In this document: one piece after another, positions 26,389-35,848 of the stretch
How the letters are laid out: each line of letters starts with the position of its first letter
Position numbering within the stretch: position 1 is the stretch's first letter
Assembly: GCA_005502925.1 (NCBI GenBank)
Contig: SCPD01000003.1
Location: 186,001-250,000 of the forward strand
Reading direction: 5' to 3'
DNA: 64,000 bases
DNA from: Rhizobiales bacterium Y(2018)
Lineage (GTDB): Bacteria > Pseudomonadota > Alphaproteobacteria > Rhizobiales > Aestuariivirgaceae
Notes under the pieces: generated by a model
What the model saw: the letters and a program-made list of their open reading frames with translations, nothing else
Database searches by the model: none
What the model was told of the DNA's origin: nothing
Position numbers and translations under genes: made by a program

Positions 26389-28272
26389 TCAATCGCGATA
26401 GTCACGCGTCATCGCGCCTTCGGAAACATAACCATCGCGGACATCCTCTTCGAGGGCTTCGCGCGACCGGCGGGCCGGATCGCCCCAGCCGCCGCCGCCC
26501 GGCATCACGACCTTGACCCTGTCGCCCTCCCTGATCCGCACATTGGCGAACTTGCTCGGCGACACTTTGCCATAGACGGCGCGCGCATCGCGCCAATCGC
26601 GCTCACCATCGAGCATGAAGCGCGTGCTCGCCAATCCCGCCGGCTTCCCCTTGTGCAAACCCCAGGGCGGCACTTGGTGCCGGTCGCCGACATGGCTGAC
26701 CGTCACTTCAGGCGCCAGACAACGAATAGTCTTGCTCATGCCGAGCCCGCCGCGAAACTCTCCAGCACCGCCCGAATCGCAGACCAGCGACCAATCCTCG
26801 ACGAGCCAGGGATAGCGGATCTCATAGACCTCGACCGGAATGGTGCGGCAATTGCCGTTCATGCTGCCGACCGCGTCATTGCCATCGGCACCGGGCCGCC
26901 CGCCCCAACCGACCGTGTGCAGGTCATAAGACGTATAATATTCGCCGCTATCGGGATGGGTGCCGCCGAACAGAAAGTTGGACCAGGTTCCGCCATCCGC
27001 CGCAGGAACCCGATCCGGCACGGCGCCGGCAAGGGCTCCCAGAACCGTATAGACGATGCGCGGATGGCATTCGGTGTTACCGCCCACAGAGGGCGCCGGG
27101 AACTCGACATTGAGCAGCGAGCCCGGCTCGACTAGCACCTTGATGGGACGGAAGCAGCCGGCATTCTTCGGAATGGTGAAATCCGAGATCTGCAGGAAGG
27201 CGTTGAAGGATGCCGCCTGAGGGATGCTGAGCGGCGTGTTCATCGGTCCCTTCGTCTGCGGCGAAGTCCCGTGATAGTCGACGATCGCCTCGGCGTCCTT
27301 CACGAAAACGGTGACCTTTATGGTCAGGCGCTCGGCCACGACACCGTCATCTTCCATGACGTCTTCGAAACTGTAGCGGCCATTGGGAATCTCGGCGATT
27401 TCCGCCCGCATGCGCGCCTCGGAATAATCGAGAAGATCGGCGACGGTCTCCTCATAGGCCGCCACACCATAGCGCCCGATGAGATCGAGCAGCCGCTGCT
27501 CACCCAGATCGACGGCGGCGATGAGCGCGCGGTAATCGCCATAATTGGCGCGCGGGGTGCGCACATTGGCCAGCATCATCTTCCAGATGTCCGGACAATC
27601 CTTGCCGGCGCGTTTGATCTTCACCGGCGGAATACGCAGGCCTTCGGCAAAGGTCTCGGTCGCTTCGGCGAAGAAGCTGCCCGGCACCATGCCGCCGATC
27701 TCACCGATATGGCCGATCGCCCCGGCGAAACCGACCAGCGCGCCATCGAGAAAGATCGGCTTGAGGAAGGTGTGCTCGGGCGTATGCATGCCGCCCCGAT
27801 AGGGATCGTTATGCACGATGACATCGCCTTCCGACATGTCCTCGAGCGGGAATTCCTGCACGATCGCCTTCACGATGAGAGGCATGCCGCCGATCATCGA
27901 CGGACAGAAGTCGCCGACCGCGATCATCTCGCCCTGGCGATCGAACAGGCCGCAGGTGAAATCGAGCGACTCACTGAAGATCGGCGAATAGGCCGTGCGC
28001 ATGACCGTGACGCCCATGTCGCGGCAGATCGAGGCGAGATTGCCATCGAGAATGGTGAGGTCGACGACGCTGGTGCGCCCGGCATAGCTCATCTTCGCGT
28101 TGGGCAAAGGCAAACCGCGGGCCCGCTCCTCGGCCCCGGCGGAGAACCAGGAAGCACACCAGTCGCCGCAGAATTTGCGCTCATCATCTTTCGCCGCGCC
28201 ATAGAGCAGCACGCCGCAATTGCAGCATTTGTTATAGGTCTCTACATAGAAGCCATTGCCGGAAAAACGCAT
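26389..28272 (-). CDS. hyuB: Hydantoinase/oxoprolinase B-family subunit with N-terminal Cys cluster
   Basis: A 627-residue protein. Residues from about 70 onward form the hydantoinase B/oxoprolinase domain: LDGNLASICRDMGVTVMRTAYSPIFSESLDF, FCPSMIGGMP, NDPYRGGMHTPEHT and a C-terminal VVMPGGGGWGDP. HyuA/HyuB-type pairs open lactam or hydantoin rings with ATP. The first 60 residues add a CxxC (Cys16, Cys19) plus Cys35-x3-Cys39 cluster resembling a small zinc finger, which is not part of the core family domain. It lies two bases after the A subunit gene, so equal production is expected. It is the last gene of the reverse operon with the ribose-class importer. Confidence 0.88.
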   Translation of the reverse strand: MRFSGNGFYVETYNKCCNCGVLLYGAAKDDERKFCGDWCASWFSAGAEERARGLPLPNAKMSYAGRTSVVDLTILDGNLASICRDMGVTVMRTAYSPIFSESLDFTCGLFDRQGEMIAVGDFCPSMIGGMPLIVKAIVQEFPLEDMSEGDVIVHNDPYRGGMHTPEHTFLKPIFLDGALVGFAGAIGHIGEIGGMVPGSFFAEATETFAEGLRIPPVKIKRAGKDCPDIWKMMLANVRTPRANYGDYRALIAAVDLGEQRLLDLIGRYGVAAYEETVADLLDYSEARMRAEIAEIPNGRYSFEDVMEDDGVVAERLTIKVTVFVKDAEAIVDYHGTSPQTKGPMNTPLSIPQAASFNAFLQISDFTIPKNAGCFRPIKVLVEPGSLLNVEFPAPSVGGNTECHPRIVYTVLGALAGAVPDRVPAADGGTWSNFLFGGTHPDSGEYYTSYDLHTVGWGGRPGADGNDAVGSMNGNCRTIPVEVYEIRYPWLVEDWSLVCDSGGAGEFRGGLGMSKTIRCLAPEVTVSHVGDRHQVPPWGLHKGKPAGLASTRFMLDGERDWRDARAVYGKVSPSKFANVRIREGDRVKVVMPGGGGWGDPARRSREALEEDVRDGYVSEGAMTRDYRD

Positions 28273-28274
28273 GA

Positions 28275-30302
28275 TCAGGCTCCCTTCTTGATCTCGAGAT
28301 TACCGAACATATCGACGGTGAGGCCGTAGCCCGGGCGGACGACGGTCACCGACACGGCCTCCTCGACCAGAGCCGGGCCGGCAAAGGCATGGCCCGCGGC
28401 CAAGTCCTGGCGGCGATAGACCGGCGTCTCAAAGGTGCCCTCCTCGAAGACCACCTTGCGTCGTGAGGCCGGTTCCGCCCCGCCCGCGGCCTCGGCAATC
28501 CGCGGCAGCTCCGGCTTCGCCATGTGAGCGATGGCGGTGCAGCCGATATCGACTATTTCGATGGGCGCATCGGGCAGGCTGAAGCGATAACGCTCCTCGA
28601 ACAGGCGATGGAAGTCGCGCCAGACCGCTTCCATCCCTTCGGGCGTGAAGCGCTCGACGAGAATCGGCAACGAGAGCTCGTAATTCTGTCCCAGGTAACG
28701 CATCTGGAGCGAACGGATCAGCTTGATCTCGCCGTCATGCGCCTGACGCCGCAGATCGTCGCTCACCGATTGGGCCAGCTCGGCCATGATGGCATTGGCG
28801 CGCTCGACATCGAAATTGCGCGAGTTGAGCAAGGTCGAGCGGCGCCGGTCGCTTCGGGCGTCGGCCATGGTGAAGCCATAGGCCGAGAATTGGCCGGGAT
28901 GGTTGGGCACGATGCCGAGCGGGATATTGGCGTCGTTGAGCAGATCGCAGACATGGAGTGGCCCCGCGCCACCATAGGTCAGCAGCGAAAACTGACGGGG
29001 ATCGTAACCCTGCTCGATAAGCACGGCACGCAAAGCGCCGACCATATTGTTGTTCATGATGCGGATGATGGCGAGTGCTGCCTCCTCCACGCTCCAGCCA
29101 TGCGCCGCGGCAACGCTGCCAATGGCGCGCCGCGCCGCCTCGGCGTCGAGGCGCATCTTGCCACCCAGGAATGAATTGGGATCGATGCGGCCGAGCACCA
29201 GATTGGCGTCGGTGACGGTGGGCTCGGTACCGCCGAAGCCGTAGCAGGCCGGACCAGGCCGGGCGCCGGCGCTGCGCGGGCCGACATGAAGGCCGCCCAC
29301 CTTGTCGAGCCAGGCGACCGAGCCACCGCCCGCGCCAATGGTGCGGATGTCGATCATCGGCACCCGCAGCGGAATACCGAATTCGAGCTCGTAATCATCG
29401 GTGAAGCGCTCCTGACCGTCGACGACGATCGACACGTCGGTCGAGGTGCCGCCGATGTCCAAAGTGGCCAGGTTGCGGATTCCCTTGGCGGTTGTCAGAT
29501 GCTTGGCGGCGATGACACCACCGGTCGGTCCCGACACTGCGAGATTGATCGGCCGCTCCTCCGCGGCTTGCGTCGAGACCTCGCTGCCATTCGACTTCAT
29601 CATGGCGATGCGGCCCGAAATGCCGGCGGCCAAAGCGCGCTCTCGGAAGCTCTTCACCTGGCGCCGCACCAGTGGCTTGATATAGGCATCGGCGAGCGTC
29701 GTCATGGCGCGCTGGTCTTCCTTCCAGCGCGGATCGATCTCGAAGGAAAGCGAGACCGGCAGCCCTGGGGCTTCCTCGGCGAAGATATCGCGGATGCGCA
29801 ATTCGTGATCCGGCCTGACGAAGGAGAACAGCAGATTGACAGCGACGGCCGCCACTTCCCCTTCATCGCCGAGCCGCTTGGCGAGCGCGTGGATCTCTGC
29901 CTCATCGAGCGGGGCAAGGATACGTCCCTTGTGATCGATACGTTCATTCACTTGGTAAGCGTCGCGGCGCAGACAGAACGGCTTGGGCTTCACCCAGGAC
30001 AGATCATAGTGCGAGCGGCGATTGCCGCGCTGGATGAACGGAACGTCACGGAAGCCACGTGTCGCTATATAGGCGACACGGGCGCCTCGCCTTTCCAGCA
30101 AGGCATTGGTGGCAACCGTCGTCCCGAGCCGGATCGAGGCGATGCGCGACAGGTCCTGGACCTGGCTCAACCCTTCGATCACCGCCGCCGTCGGATCCCC
30201 TGGCGTCGACAGCACTTTCCAGGCGCGCATGCCCTTGCCGCCGTCATAGAGCATGAAATCCGTGAAGGTGCCGCCCGTGTCTATTCCAATATGCAAGCTC
30301 AT
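28275..30302 (-). CDS. hyuA: Hydantoinase/oxoprolinase A-family subunit
   Basis: A 675-residue protein of usual length. The N-terminal actin-like ATPase motif is DTGGTFTDF, and TVATNALLERRGARVAYIATRGFRD follows. The central domain has NLAVSGPTGGVIAAKHL and LDIGGTSTDVSIV, the phosphate-binding loops of the fold, and GAGGGSVAWLD. This subunit activates the amide or lactam carbonyl with ATP and works with the B subunit. Family members act on hydantoins, 5-oxoproline and, more distantly, acetone. The substrate is probably the compound imported by the adjacent ABC transporter. The ATG at 30302 has an AAGAGAG site. Confidence 0.9.
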   Translation of the reverse strand: MSLHIGIDTGGTFTDFMLYDGGKGMRAWKVLSTPGDPTAAVIEGLSQVQDLSRIASIRLGTTVATNALLERRGARVAYIATRGFRDVPFIQRGNRRSHYDLSWVKPKPFCLRRDAYQVNERIDHKGRILAPLDEAEIHALAKRLGDEGEVAAVAVNLLFSFVRPDHELRIRDIFAEEAPGLPVSLSFEIDPRWKEDQRAMTTLADAYIKPLVRRQVKSFRERALAAGISGRIAMMKSNGSEVSTQAAEERPINLAVSGPTGGVIAAKHLTTAKGIRNLATLDIGGTSTDVSIVVDGQERFTDDYELEFGIPLRVPMIDIRTIGAGGGSVAWLDKVGGLHVGPRSAGARPGPACYGFGGTEPTVTDANLVLGRIDPNSFLGGKMRLDAEAARRAIGSVAAAHGWSVEEAALAIIRIMNNNMVGALRAVLIEQGYDPRQFSLLTYGGAGPLHVCDLLNDANIPLGIVPNHPGQFSAYGFTMADARSDRRRSTLLNSRNFDVERANAIMAELAQSVSDDLRRQAHDGEIKLIRSLQMRYLGQNYELSLPILVERFTPEGMEAVWRDFHRLFEERYRFSLPDAPIEIVDIGCTAIAHMAKPELPRIAEAAGGAEPASRRKVVFEEGTFETPVYRRQDLAAGHAFAGPALVEEAVSVTVVRPGYGLTVDMFGNLEIKKGA

Positions 30303-30344
30303 CGAACTCTCTTGTCTTGAATTGATGCGACCGGCTCAATCCGC

Positions 30345-31331
30345 TCAACGTTTCTTGCGCCGCATCTGATCCAGCCAGACGATCAGCACGATCAGCGCGC
30401 CAGCGATGATACGCTGCCAGAAGGGATTGATGTTGAGGAGATTGGCGCCGTTATTGATTGTGGTCAGCAGAAGGGAACCCAGAACGGGCCCCAGGACATT
30501 GCCGACGGCCCCGAAGAGGCTGGCGCCGCCGATCACAGCGGCGGCGATCGACTGCAGCTCCCAGGATTCGCCCGTGGTCGCGACGCCGATCGAAATACGG
30601 CTGGCGGTGAGAATGCCGGCGAAGGTCGCGCAAGAGGCCGAGGTTATGTAGACGAGATAGATCGTCCGCGAGATGCTGACCCCGGAAAGGCGCGCGGCTT
30701 CGGCATTGCTGCCGACGGCGTAGATGTAGCGGCCCCAGCGCGTGTGATGGAGCAGCATGAAGGCCGGAATGGCGACGATCAGGGCCATCCAGGCGAGCGC
30801 CGGGATGCCGAGAAAGCTCTCGCGCGAGAAATTCACGAATTCATCGGGAAGCCCGGTGATGGTCAGGCCATCGGTGAGCAGAAGGCCGATGCCGCGCAAG
30901 CCCGTCATCGAGGCCAGCGTGATGATGAACGGCGGCAGCCCCATGCGCAGAATACCGAAGGCGTGGAATGCCCCCACAATCGGACCGATCAGCATGGTGA
31001 TCGCGACCGCCGCCCAGATCGGAAACCCGGCCTTGAGCAGGATCGACACGACCGTGCTGGACAGTCCGACAATGGCGCCGACCGACAGGTCGATGCCGCC
31101 GGTAATGATCACGAAAGTCTGCCCGATGGCGATGATCGCCCAAAGCGATGTCTGCCGCATGAGGTTGGTCATGTTCTGGGTCGTCAGGAAGCTCTCGGTC
31201 GCCAGCGACAGAGCGATCCAGATCAAGAGCAGAAGACCGAGCAGCGTCAAGCCGCGCAGAAACTCGAATTTGGACTTCGCCTTTTGCGGCGCCGGCGCCA
31301 TGCCGGGATCCGACGGCGTGTTCTCACTCAT
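30345..31331 (-). CDS. ABC transporter permease, ribose/autoinducer class (RbsC-like)
   Basis: A 328-residue polytopic permease of the BPD_transp_2 family. It carries the typical GQTFVIITGGIDLSVGAIVGLSS motif and the later NAEAARLSGVSISR segment that contacts the ATPase, and has about eight to ten hydrophobic stretches. It is the membrane part of a CUT2-class importer with the ATPase and binding protein upstream. AAGGAA lies before the ATG. The 119-base gap to the ATPase gene holds a palindromic repeat. Confidence 0.93.
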   Translation of the reverse strand: MSENTPSDPGMAPAPQKAKSKFEFLRGLTLLGLLLLIWIALSLATESFLTTQNMTNLMRQTSLWAIIAIGQTFVIITGGIDLSVGAIVGLSSTVVSILLKAGFPIWAAVAITMLIGPIVGAFHAFGILRMGLPPFIITLASMTGLRGIGLLLTDGLTITGLPDEFVNFSRESFLGIPALAWMALIVAIPAFMLLHHTRWGRYIYAVGSNAEAARLSGVSISRTIYLVYITSASCATFAGILTASRISIGVATTGESWELQSIAAAVIGGASLFGAVGNVLGPVLGSLLLTTINNGANLLNINPFWQRIIAGALIVLIVWLDQMRRKKR

Positions 31332-31400
31332 TCAACGTTCCTTAAAGCTGGTTCGCGTCCGGTTTCGATGCGGGGCAATGTGTGGGGCCTTACCTGCTCT

Positions 31401-31428
31401 CCCCTTCTCCCGCTTGCGGGAGAAGGGG
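31401..31428. repeat. Palindromic repeat, half copy
   Basis: A single hairpin CCCCTTCTCCCGC-TT-GCGGGAGAAGGGG between the ATPase and permease genes. It is identical to the larger hairpin of the repeats near 25.2-25.4 kb but lacks the second hairpin. It may affect stability of the operon mRNA at this junction. Confidence 0.75.
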
Positions 31429-31450
31429 AAGTAATGGAAAGACCTGCGTC

Positions 31451-33004
31451 TCATCGCCGGCTTCCTTGCGTTTCGATGGCATCGCCGAGAATGACGTCAT
31501 GCCCGACCTCGCCCGCCGCATAGGCGGCCACCTGACGGCCGGCCCGGAAGACATGCAGCGTGTCGCAAAGATCGTAGACTTCCGGCAGATAGGACGAGAT
31601 CATGATGATCCCCGCCCCGTTTTTCAGAAGCTCGGCGAAGATTTTGTAGATCTGCACCTTGGTGCCAACATCGACACCGACGGTGGGCTCGTCGAAGATA
31701 AAGAGATCGGCGCCGTGATTGAGCCATTTGCCGATCACGATCTTCTGTTGATTGCCGCCCGAGAGTGTGAAGGCCTGGGCATGCCGGCCGGCGGTGGCGA
31801 TGGCGAGATCGCTGATCTGCTTTTCAACCGCCGCGCGCTCGGCGCCACGCTGCACCAGGCCCATCGGGCTGAGGCGCCGGAAGATCGGCAAAGCGAGATT
31901 GAAACCGACATCGAGATTGAGGCAAAGCCCTTGGTCGCGGCGGCTTTCGGGAACCAGCACAATGCCGTTGCGAATGGCGTCCGCCTCCGAGGCGATCTTG
32001 ACGGCCGCGCCGCGCAGAGAGACACGCCCGGCACTTTTGGGCTGACGGCCATAAAGACATTGAACGAACTCGCTGCGCCCGGCGCCGATCAGACCGTAAA
32101 GGCCGACGATCTCGCCGCGTCGCACGGTGAGCGAGACATCCTTGAAACCCGGTCCCGACAGGCCGTCGACCTCGAGCAGCAGCTCACCCTTTTTGATCGC
32201 TTCCTTGTGATGAACCTGGTCGATGGAGCGCGCGACCATGTCGCGGATCAATTGCGCCTGGCTGGTCTCGCCGATGGCGCGGCTCGCCACCAACTGCCCG
32301 TCGCGCAGGACCGAGACCCGGTCGGCGAGCTCGAAAATCTCTTCCAGCCGATGGCTGATATAGACGATGGTCACGCCTTCGCGCTTAAGGCGCCGGATCA
32401 GCGAGAAGAGCAGATCGGTTTCACCGCGCGCCAGATAGGCGGTCGGCTCATCGAAGATGAGAAGCTTCGTGCCCCGCATCGCCGCGCGCGCCGCGGCGAC
32501 AAGCTGCTGCTGGCCAATAGTCAGGCTGTTGAGAGGCGCCGCGGCCGGCAGCCTGAAGCCCAGATCGTCGAGCGTCGCCTGCGCCCGCTGGATCATCGCG
32601 CGCTGGCGCATGAGACCGAAACCCTGCTCCTCGATGCCGAGGAACATATTGGCCGCGACACTCAAATGCGGGCAGAGCACGACTTCCTGATGGACCGCGT
32701 TGATGCCGAGGCCGAGCGCTTCCTGGGGTGACCGGAGGCCGATTTCGCGACCTTCCCACAATATTGTGCCGGAACTCTTCTCATGGGCGCCGGTCAGGAT
32801 CTTGATCAGCGTCGATTTACCGGCGCCATTCTCGCCGATAATGGCGTGGATCTCGCCCTTGTTCAGCGTCAGATCGATGCCCTTCAAGGCATGCGTGCCG
32901 ATGAAGCGTTTATGGACCGCCTTGAGCTCGACCAAGGGCGCATTCGAGTCCCCCGCCGCAGCGCGCGGTGAGGGAGTAGAAGTGTGCGGCTTGTTCGAAG
33001 GCAT
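31451..33004 (-). CDS. ABC transporter ATP-binding protein, ribose class (RbsA-like)
   Basis: A 517-residue tandem ATPase. The first nucleotide-binding domain has Walker A (GENGAGKSTL), signature (LTIGQQQLVAAARA) and Walker B (LLIFDEPT). The second has the degenerate GLIGAGRSEF loop usual for CUT2 ATPases, then LSGGNQQK and LFIFDEPT. The ATG at 33004 is preferred over a TTG one codon upstream. It energises import of a sugar or sugar-like solute with the adjacent permease and binding protein. Confidence 0.93.
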   Translation of the reverse strand: MPSNKPHTSTPSPRAAAGDSNAPLVELKAVHKRFIGTHALKGIDLTLNKGEIHAIIGENGAGKSTLIKILTGAHEKSSGTILWEGREIGLRSPQEALGLGINAVHQEVVLCPHLSVAANMFLGIEEQGFGLMRQRAMIQRAQATLDDLGFRLPAAAPLNSLTIGQQQLVAAARAAMRGTKLLIFDEPTAYLARGETDLLFSLIRRLKREGVTIVYISHRLEEIFELADRVSVLRDGQLVASRAIGETSQAQLIRDMVARSIDQVHHKEAIKKGELLLEVDGLSGPGFKDVSLTVRRGEIVGLYGLIGAGRSEFVQCLYGRQPKSAGRVSLRGAAVKIASEADAIRNGIVLVPESRRDQGLCLNLDVGFNLALPIFRRLSPMGLVQRGAERAAVEKQISDLAIATAGRHAQAFTLSGGNQQKIVIGKWLNHGADLFIFDEPTVGVDVGTKVQIYKIFAELLKNGAGIIMISSYLPEVYDLCDTLHVFRAGRQVAAYAAGEVGHDVILGDAIETQGSRR

Positions 33005-33030
33005 CAAGGCAGTCCCGTTTTGCCGTCGGC

Positions 33031-33999
33031 TCAGTCGATCTTCGGCGTGAGCAGCTCCTGCGAACGCGGCTCGTTCATGTTCTCCTTGGTGATGACATTG
33101 ACGCCGGTATCGACATTGGCTGGGACCTGCTCACCCTTCGAGGCCGCATGCGCGATCTTCACCGATTCATACCCCATGCGGAACGGGTCCTGGACGATGA
33201 GGGCCGTGACGACGCCATCGGCGAGACGTTTGACCAGCTGGTCGTTGCTGTCGAAGGCGACGACCTTGATCTTGTCTTCCATCTTGTTCTCGGCGACAGC
33301 CTGGCTGACACCCAGCGCCATCTCCTCCGAGCTCGCGAAAGCACCGCGCAGATTGGGCTTCGCAAGGATCACATCGTTCATCATATTGAGGCCGGTGGTG
33401 ATCTGGCCGTCGGCGACCTTGTCGGCGACGATGGTGATGCCCGGATATTTCTCGGCGAGGACTTCCTTGAAACCCTGGGCGCGCTGATCGAGGGAACCCG
33501 CTCCCGGAACCGACGTGATGAGCATCACTTCGCCTTCGGCCTTGCCATAGGTCTTTTCGATGGCTTGCGCCAAAGCTTCACCCGCGGCGCGGCCGCCGGC
33601 GACATTGTCGGTGGTGACGAAGGACGCATAGGATTTGCTGTTGGCGCCGGAATCGACACCGATCACCTTGGTCTTGCCGGCGGCTTCATCGATCGGCTTG
33701 CCCAAAGCTTCGAATTGCGAGGCGGCGATCACGATAGCCAAAGGATTATTGGTGGCGGCGCTTTCCAGGATGGAGATCTGGCCGGTGATATCGGTATCGT
33801 TCTGCGGTCCGAGCTCCGGCACCTTGATGTTCAGTTCCTTGCCGGCCTTGCGGGCGCCGGCAAGCAATACCCGCCAATAATAAGTCGATGTATTCTTGAC
33901 GATGACCGGAATGGTGTCTTCCGCCCAGCTGGTGGACGGCGCAACCATGGAAAGAGTGAGGCTCGCGGCAAGCACCGCGACGACCGAAAATTTCCGCAT
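33031..33999 (-). CDS. Sugar-type ABC periplasmic binding protein (RbsB-like)
   Basis: A 322-residue secreted protein. The signal peptide covers about residues 1-26 (VVAVLAASLTLSMVAPSTSWA). The mature part is a periplasmic-binding-protein type I domain with IPVIVKNTSTYYWRVLLAGARKAGKEL and later EVMLITSVPGAGSLDQRAQGF and VVAFDSNDQLVKRL blocks. GGGAG precedes the ATG at 33999. It delivers the solute to the RbsA/RbsC-like complex. The substrate may be a sugar acid or lactam rather than ribose, given the hydantoinase, DapA and UxaA neighbours. Confidence 0.92.
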   Translation of the reverse strand: MRKFSVVAVLAASLTLSMVAPSTSWAEDTIPVIVKNTSTYYWRVLLAGARKAGKELNIKVPELGPQNDTDITGQISILESAATNNPLAIVIAASQFEALGKPIDEAAGKTKVIGVDSGANSKSYASFVTTDNVAGGRAAGEALAQAIEKTYGKAEGEVMLITSVPGAGSLDQRAQGFKEVLAEKYPGITIVADKVADGQITTGLNMMNDVILAKPNLRGAFASSEEMALGVSQAVAENKMEDKIKVVAFDSNDQLVKRLADGVVTALIVQDPFRMGYESVKIAHAASKGEQVPANVDTGVNVITKENMNEPRSQELLTPKID

Positions 34000-34117
34000 G
34001 TTTCAACTCCCTTGTTTATTATGCTGGATAGGCGCGTAAGCGCTCGCCGTGCCGAGAGCGCAGCGGCGAGCTTTTCTTTGCCGCCCGCTTGTCCTGCGGA
34101 CGTCTCTCAGTTCCCTG

Positions 34118-35014
34118 TCAGGCTGCTTTGCGCGCGAGCGCCGCAATGGCTTCCTGGATGATCGCCGACGCCTCACGCCGGTCGGCGTCGGCGAGCGGCA
34201 GGCGCGGACGGCGCACCGCATCGGGCGCGCCATAAACGAGATGTTCGGCAAGCTTGATGTATTGGACCAGCTTGACGCTGGTATCGAGATGGAAGGACGG
34301 CGTCAGGATGCGGTAAAGCTTCCGCGCCTCGTCGAAATTTCCATCGCGACACAGATTGAACAGACGCACACACTCCGCCGGCCAGGCATTGGTCATGCCG
34401 GAAACCCAGCCGGTGACGCCGAGCGCCACGCTTTCGAGGATGAGATCGTCGACGCCGCAGAAGACCGCATAACGGTCGCCGACGCGATTGTAGATGTCGG
34501 TGATGCGACGGATGTCGCCGCTCTCTTCCTTGATGCAGACGATGGTCTTCACGTCGCTCAGCTGCGCCAGCTCTTCCGGGCCGACATCGACGCGATAAGC
34601 GATCGGATTGTTGTAGATCATGATGGGCAGGCCCGAGGCGCCGCCGACGGCGCGATACCAGGCCACCGTCTCACGCGAGTCGGTGCGGTAGGCGAGGCTC
34701 GGAAACACCATGAGACCTTCGGCGCCTAGCTTCTCGTAGTTGCGCGCCGCCTTGACCGCGTCTTCCTCGGAGAGTTCGGCCAGGCCAGAGAGAAGCGGCA
34801 CACGGCCGGCGACGACTTCCTTCGCAGCACTCACCACCGCGTCGCGCTCGGCCTGGCGCAGCGAAGCATTCTCACCCAGCATCGGCAGCACGATCACACC
34901 CGAAACGCCATTGGCGATCAGCCGGTCCAGGCTGGCCTGGGTCGCCTTGATGTCGATCTCACCGTCGCTCCGCATTTTCGTGGTCACGGCAGGAAAAACA
35001 CCAGTCCAGGACAT
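34118..35014 (-). CDS. Dihydrodipicolinate synthase (DapA)-family aldolase/lyase
   Basis: A 298-residue class I aldolase-fold enzyme. The Schiff-base lysine is Lys162 in VCIKEESGD and the catalytic tyrosine is Tyr134 in IMIYNNPIAY. The usual TTGE loop is replaced by MLGENAS (about 45-51). Catabolic DapA-family members cleave or form 2-keto acids, for example 2-keto-3-deoxy sugar acids or hydroxyproline-derived compounds. As the first gene of the reverse operon, divergent from a GntR regulator and a UxaA dehydratase gene, it is probably catabolic rather than lysine-biosynthetic. GGAGAA lies before the ATG at 35014. Confidence 0.87.
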   Translation of the reverse strand: MSWTGVFPAVTTKMRSDGEIDIKATQASLDRLIANGVSGVIVLPMLGENASLRQAERDAVVSAAKEVVAGRVPLLSGLAELSEEDAVKAARNYEKLGAEGLMVFPSLAYRTDSRETVAWYRAVGGASGLPIMIYNNPIAYRVDVGPEELAQLSDVKTIVCIKEESGDIRRITDIYNRVGDRYAVFCGVDDLILESVALGVTGWVSGMTNAWPAECVRLFNLCRDGNFDEARKLYRILTPSFHLDTSVKLVQYIKLAEHLVYGAPDAVRRPRLPLADADRREASAIIQEAIAALARKAA

Positions 35015-35068
35015 ATCTCAGTTCTCCATTTGCAAGGGGATGGTTCCACCAGACGGAACCAAGGAATG

Positions 35069-35087
35069 TCGAATGCATACATTTCGA
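35069..35087. promoter_or_regulatory. Candidate GntR operator, site 1
   Basis: TCGAATGCATACATTTCGA lies between the divergent DapA-like and GntR genes. Its core AATG-CATA-CATT (35072-35083) matches the AATG-N4-CATT core found again before the UxaA gene. Confidence 0.55.
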
Positions 35088-35168
35088 GGTCCGCCCTTGC
35101 AAGCACTTTGTCGAAAAGCTAGAAAACTAGGAAGATCAGGGCGGCGAACAACCGAGTCTCTTGTGAAA

Positions 35169-35807
35169 ATGGATACAAAAATCAGCGATGTGGGTACCGC
35201 AGCCACGCAGGCCGCCCGCGAGATCAGGCGGCGAATCATCAGTGGTGCCTATCCGAGCGGCATGCGCCTGCATCAGGAGAATATTGCCGCCGAGCTCGGC
35301 GTCAGCCGCAGCCCGGTGCGCGAAGCCTTCCGCCAGCTCGAGGCCGAAGGTCTCGTCATTCTCACCTCGCAGAAAGGCGGTAAGGTCGCGCCGATCCGCG
35401 CCGAGGAAGTCGTCGAGCTGTTCGAGCTGCGCCTCTTGATCGAGCCGCATCTGCTGGCGCTCGCCGTGCCCAACTTCACCGATGCCGACGTGGCGGCGGC
35501 CGAAAAGATCATCGCCGAAATGGACGGGATCGATGTAGCGCAGTGGGCGGAGGCGAACTGGCGGCTCCATATGGCCTTCTACGAACCCGCCAAACGGCCG
35601 ACCACCACACGCCAGCTCGAGCGGATCCATTCCGGCATCGACCGCTATCTGCGCATGCAGATCACCCTCACCGAAGGCCGCGACCGTGCCCATGCCGACC
35701 ACAAGGCAATTCTCTCGGCCTGTCGTAATCACGACGCCGAGCTGGCAGTCGCCCTGCTCCGGAGTCACATCCTCGCCGCGGCCCGGTCTTCCGTACCGGC
35801 CAGCTGA
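35169..35807 (+). CDS. GntR-family regulator (FadR/FCD subgroup)
   Basis: A 212-residue regulator. The N-terminal winged helix reads AAREIRRRIISGAYPSGMRLHQENIAAELGVSRSPVREAFRQLEAEG, a textbook GntR motif. An FCD-type all-helical effector domain follows from about residue 75 with the conserved LRLLIEPHLLALA, WRLHMAFYEPA and DHKAILSACR histidine and Asp positions. It is divergent from the importer and hydantoinase operon and lies 41 bases upstream of the UxaA gene. It probably represses both transcripts through the paired AATG-N4-CATT sites. The frame is open upstream, but homology starts at the ATG at 35169. Confidence 0.9.
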   Translation: MDTKISDVGTAATQAAREIRRRIISGAYPSGMRLHQENIAAELGVSRSPVREAFRQLEAEGLVILTSQKGGKVAPIRAEEVVELFELRLLIEPHLLALAVPNFTDADVAAAEKIIAEMDGIDVAQWAEANWRLHMAFYEPAKRPTTTRQLERIHSGIDRYLRMQITLTEGRDRAHADHKAILSACRNHDAELAVALLRSHILAAARSSVPAS

Positions 35808-35818
35808 TATCCAACTTT

Positions 35819-35836
35819 ATGCATAATGTGTGCATT
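35819..35836. promoter_or_regulatory. Candidate GntR operator, site 2
   Basis: ATGCATAATGTGTGCATT lies just before the UxaA-family gene. It has an ATGCA-N7-TGCAT inverted repeat, and its AATGTGTGCATT core differs by one base from the reverse complement of site 1. Confidence 0.55.
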
Positions 35837-35848
35837 CTGGAGATGATA

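Noticed and set aside
34740-35168. N-terminal extension of the GntR gene
   Set aside because: The extension overlaps the divergent DapA-like gene and lacks homology. The helix-turn-helix begins shortly after the ATG at 35169.
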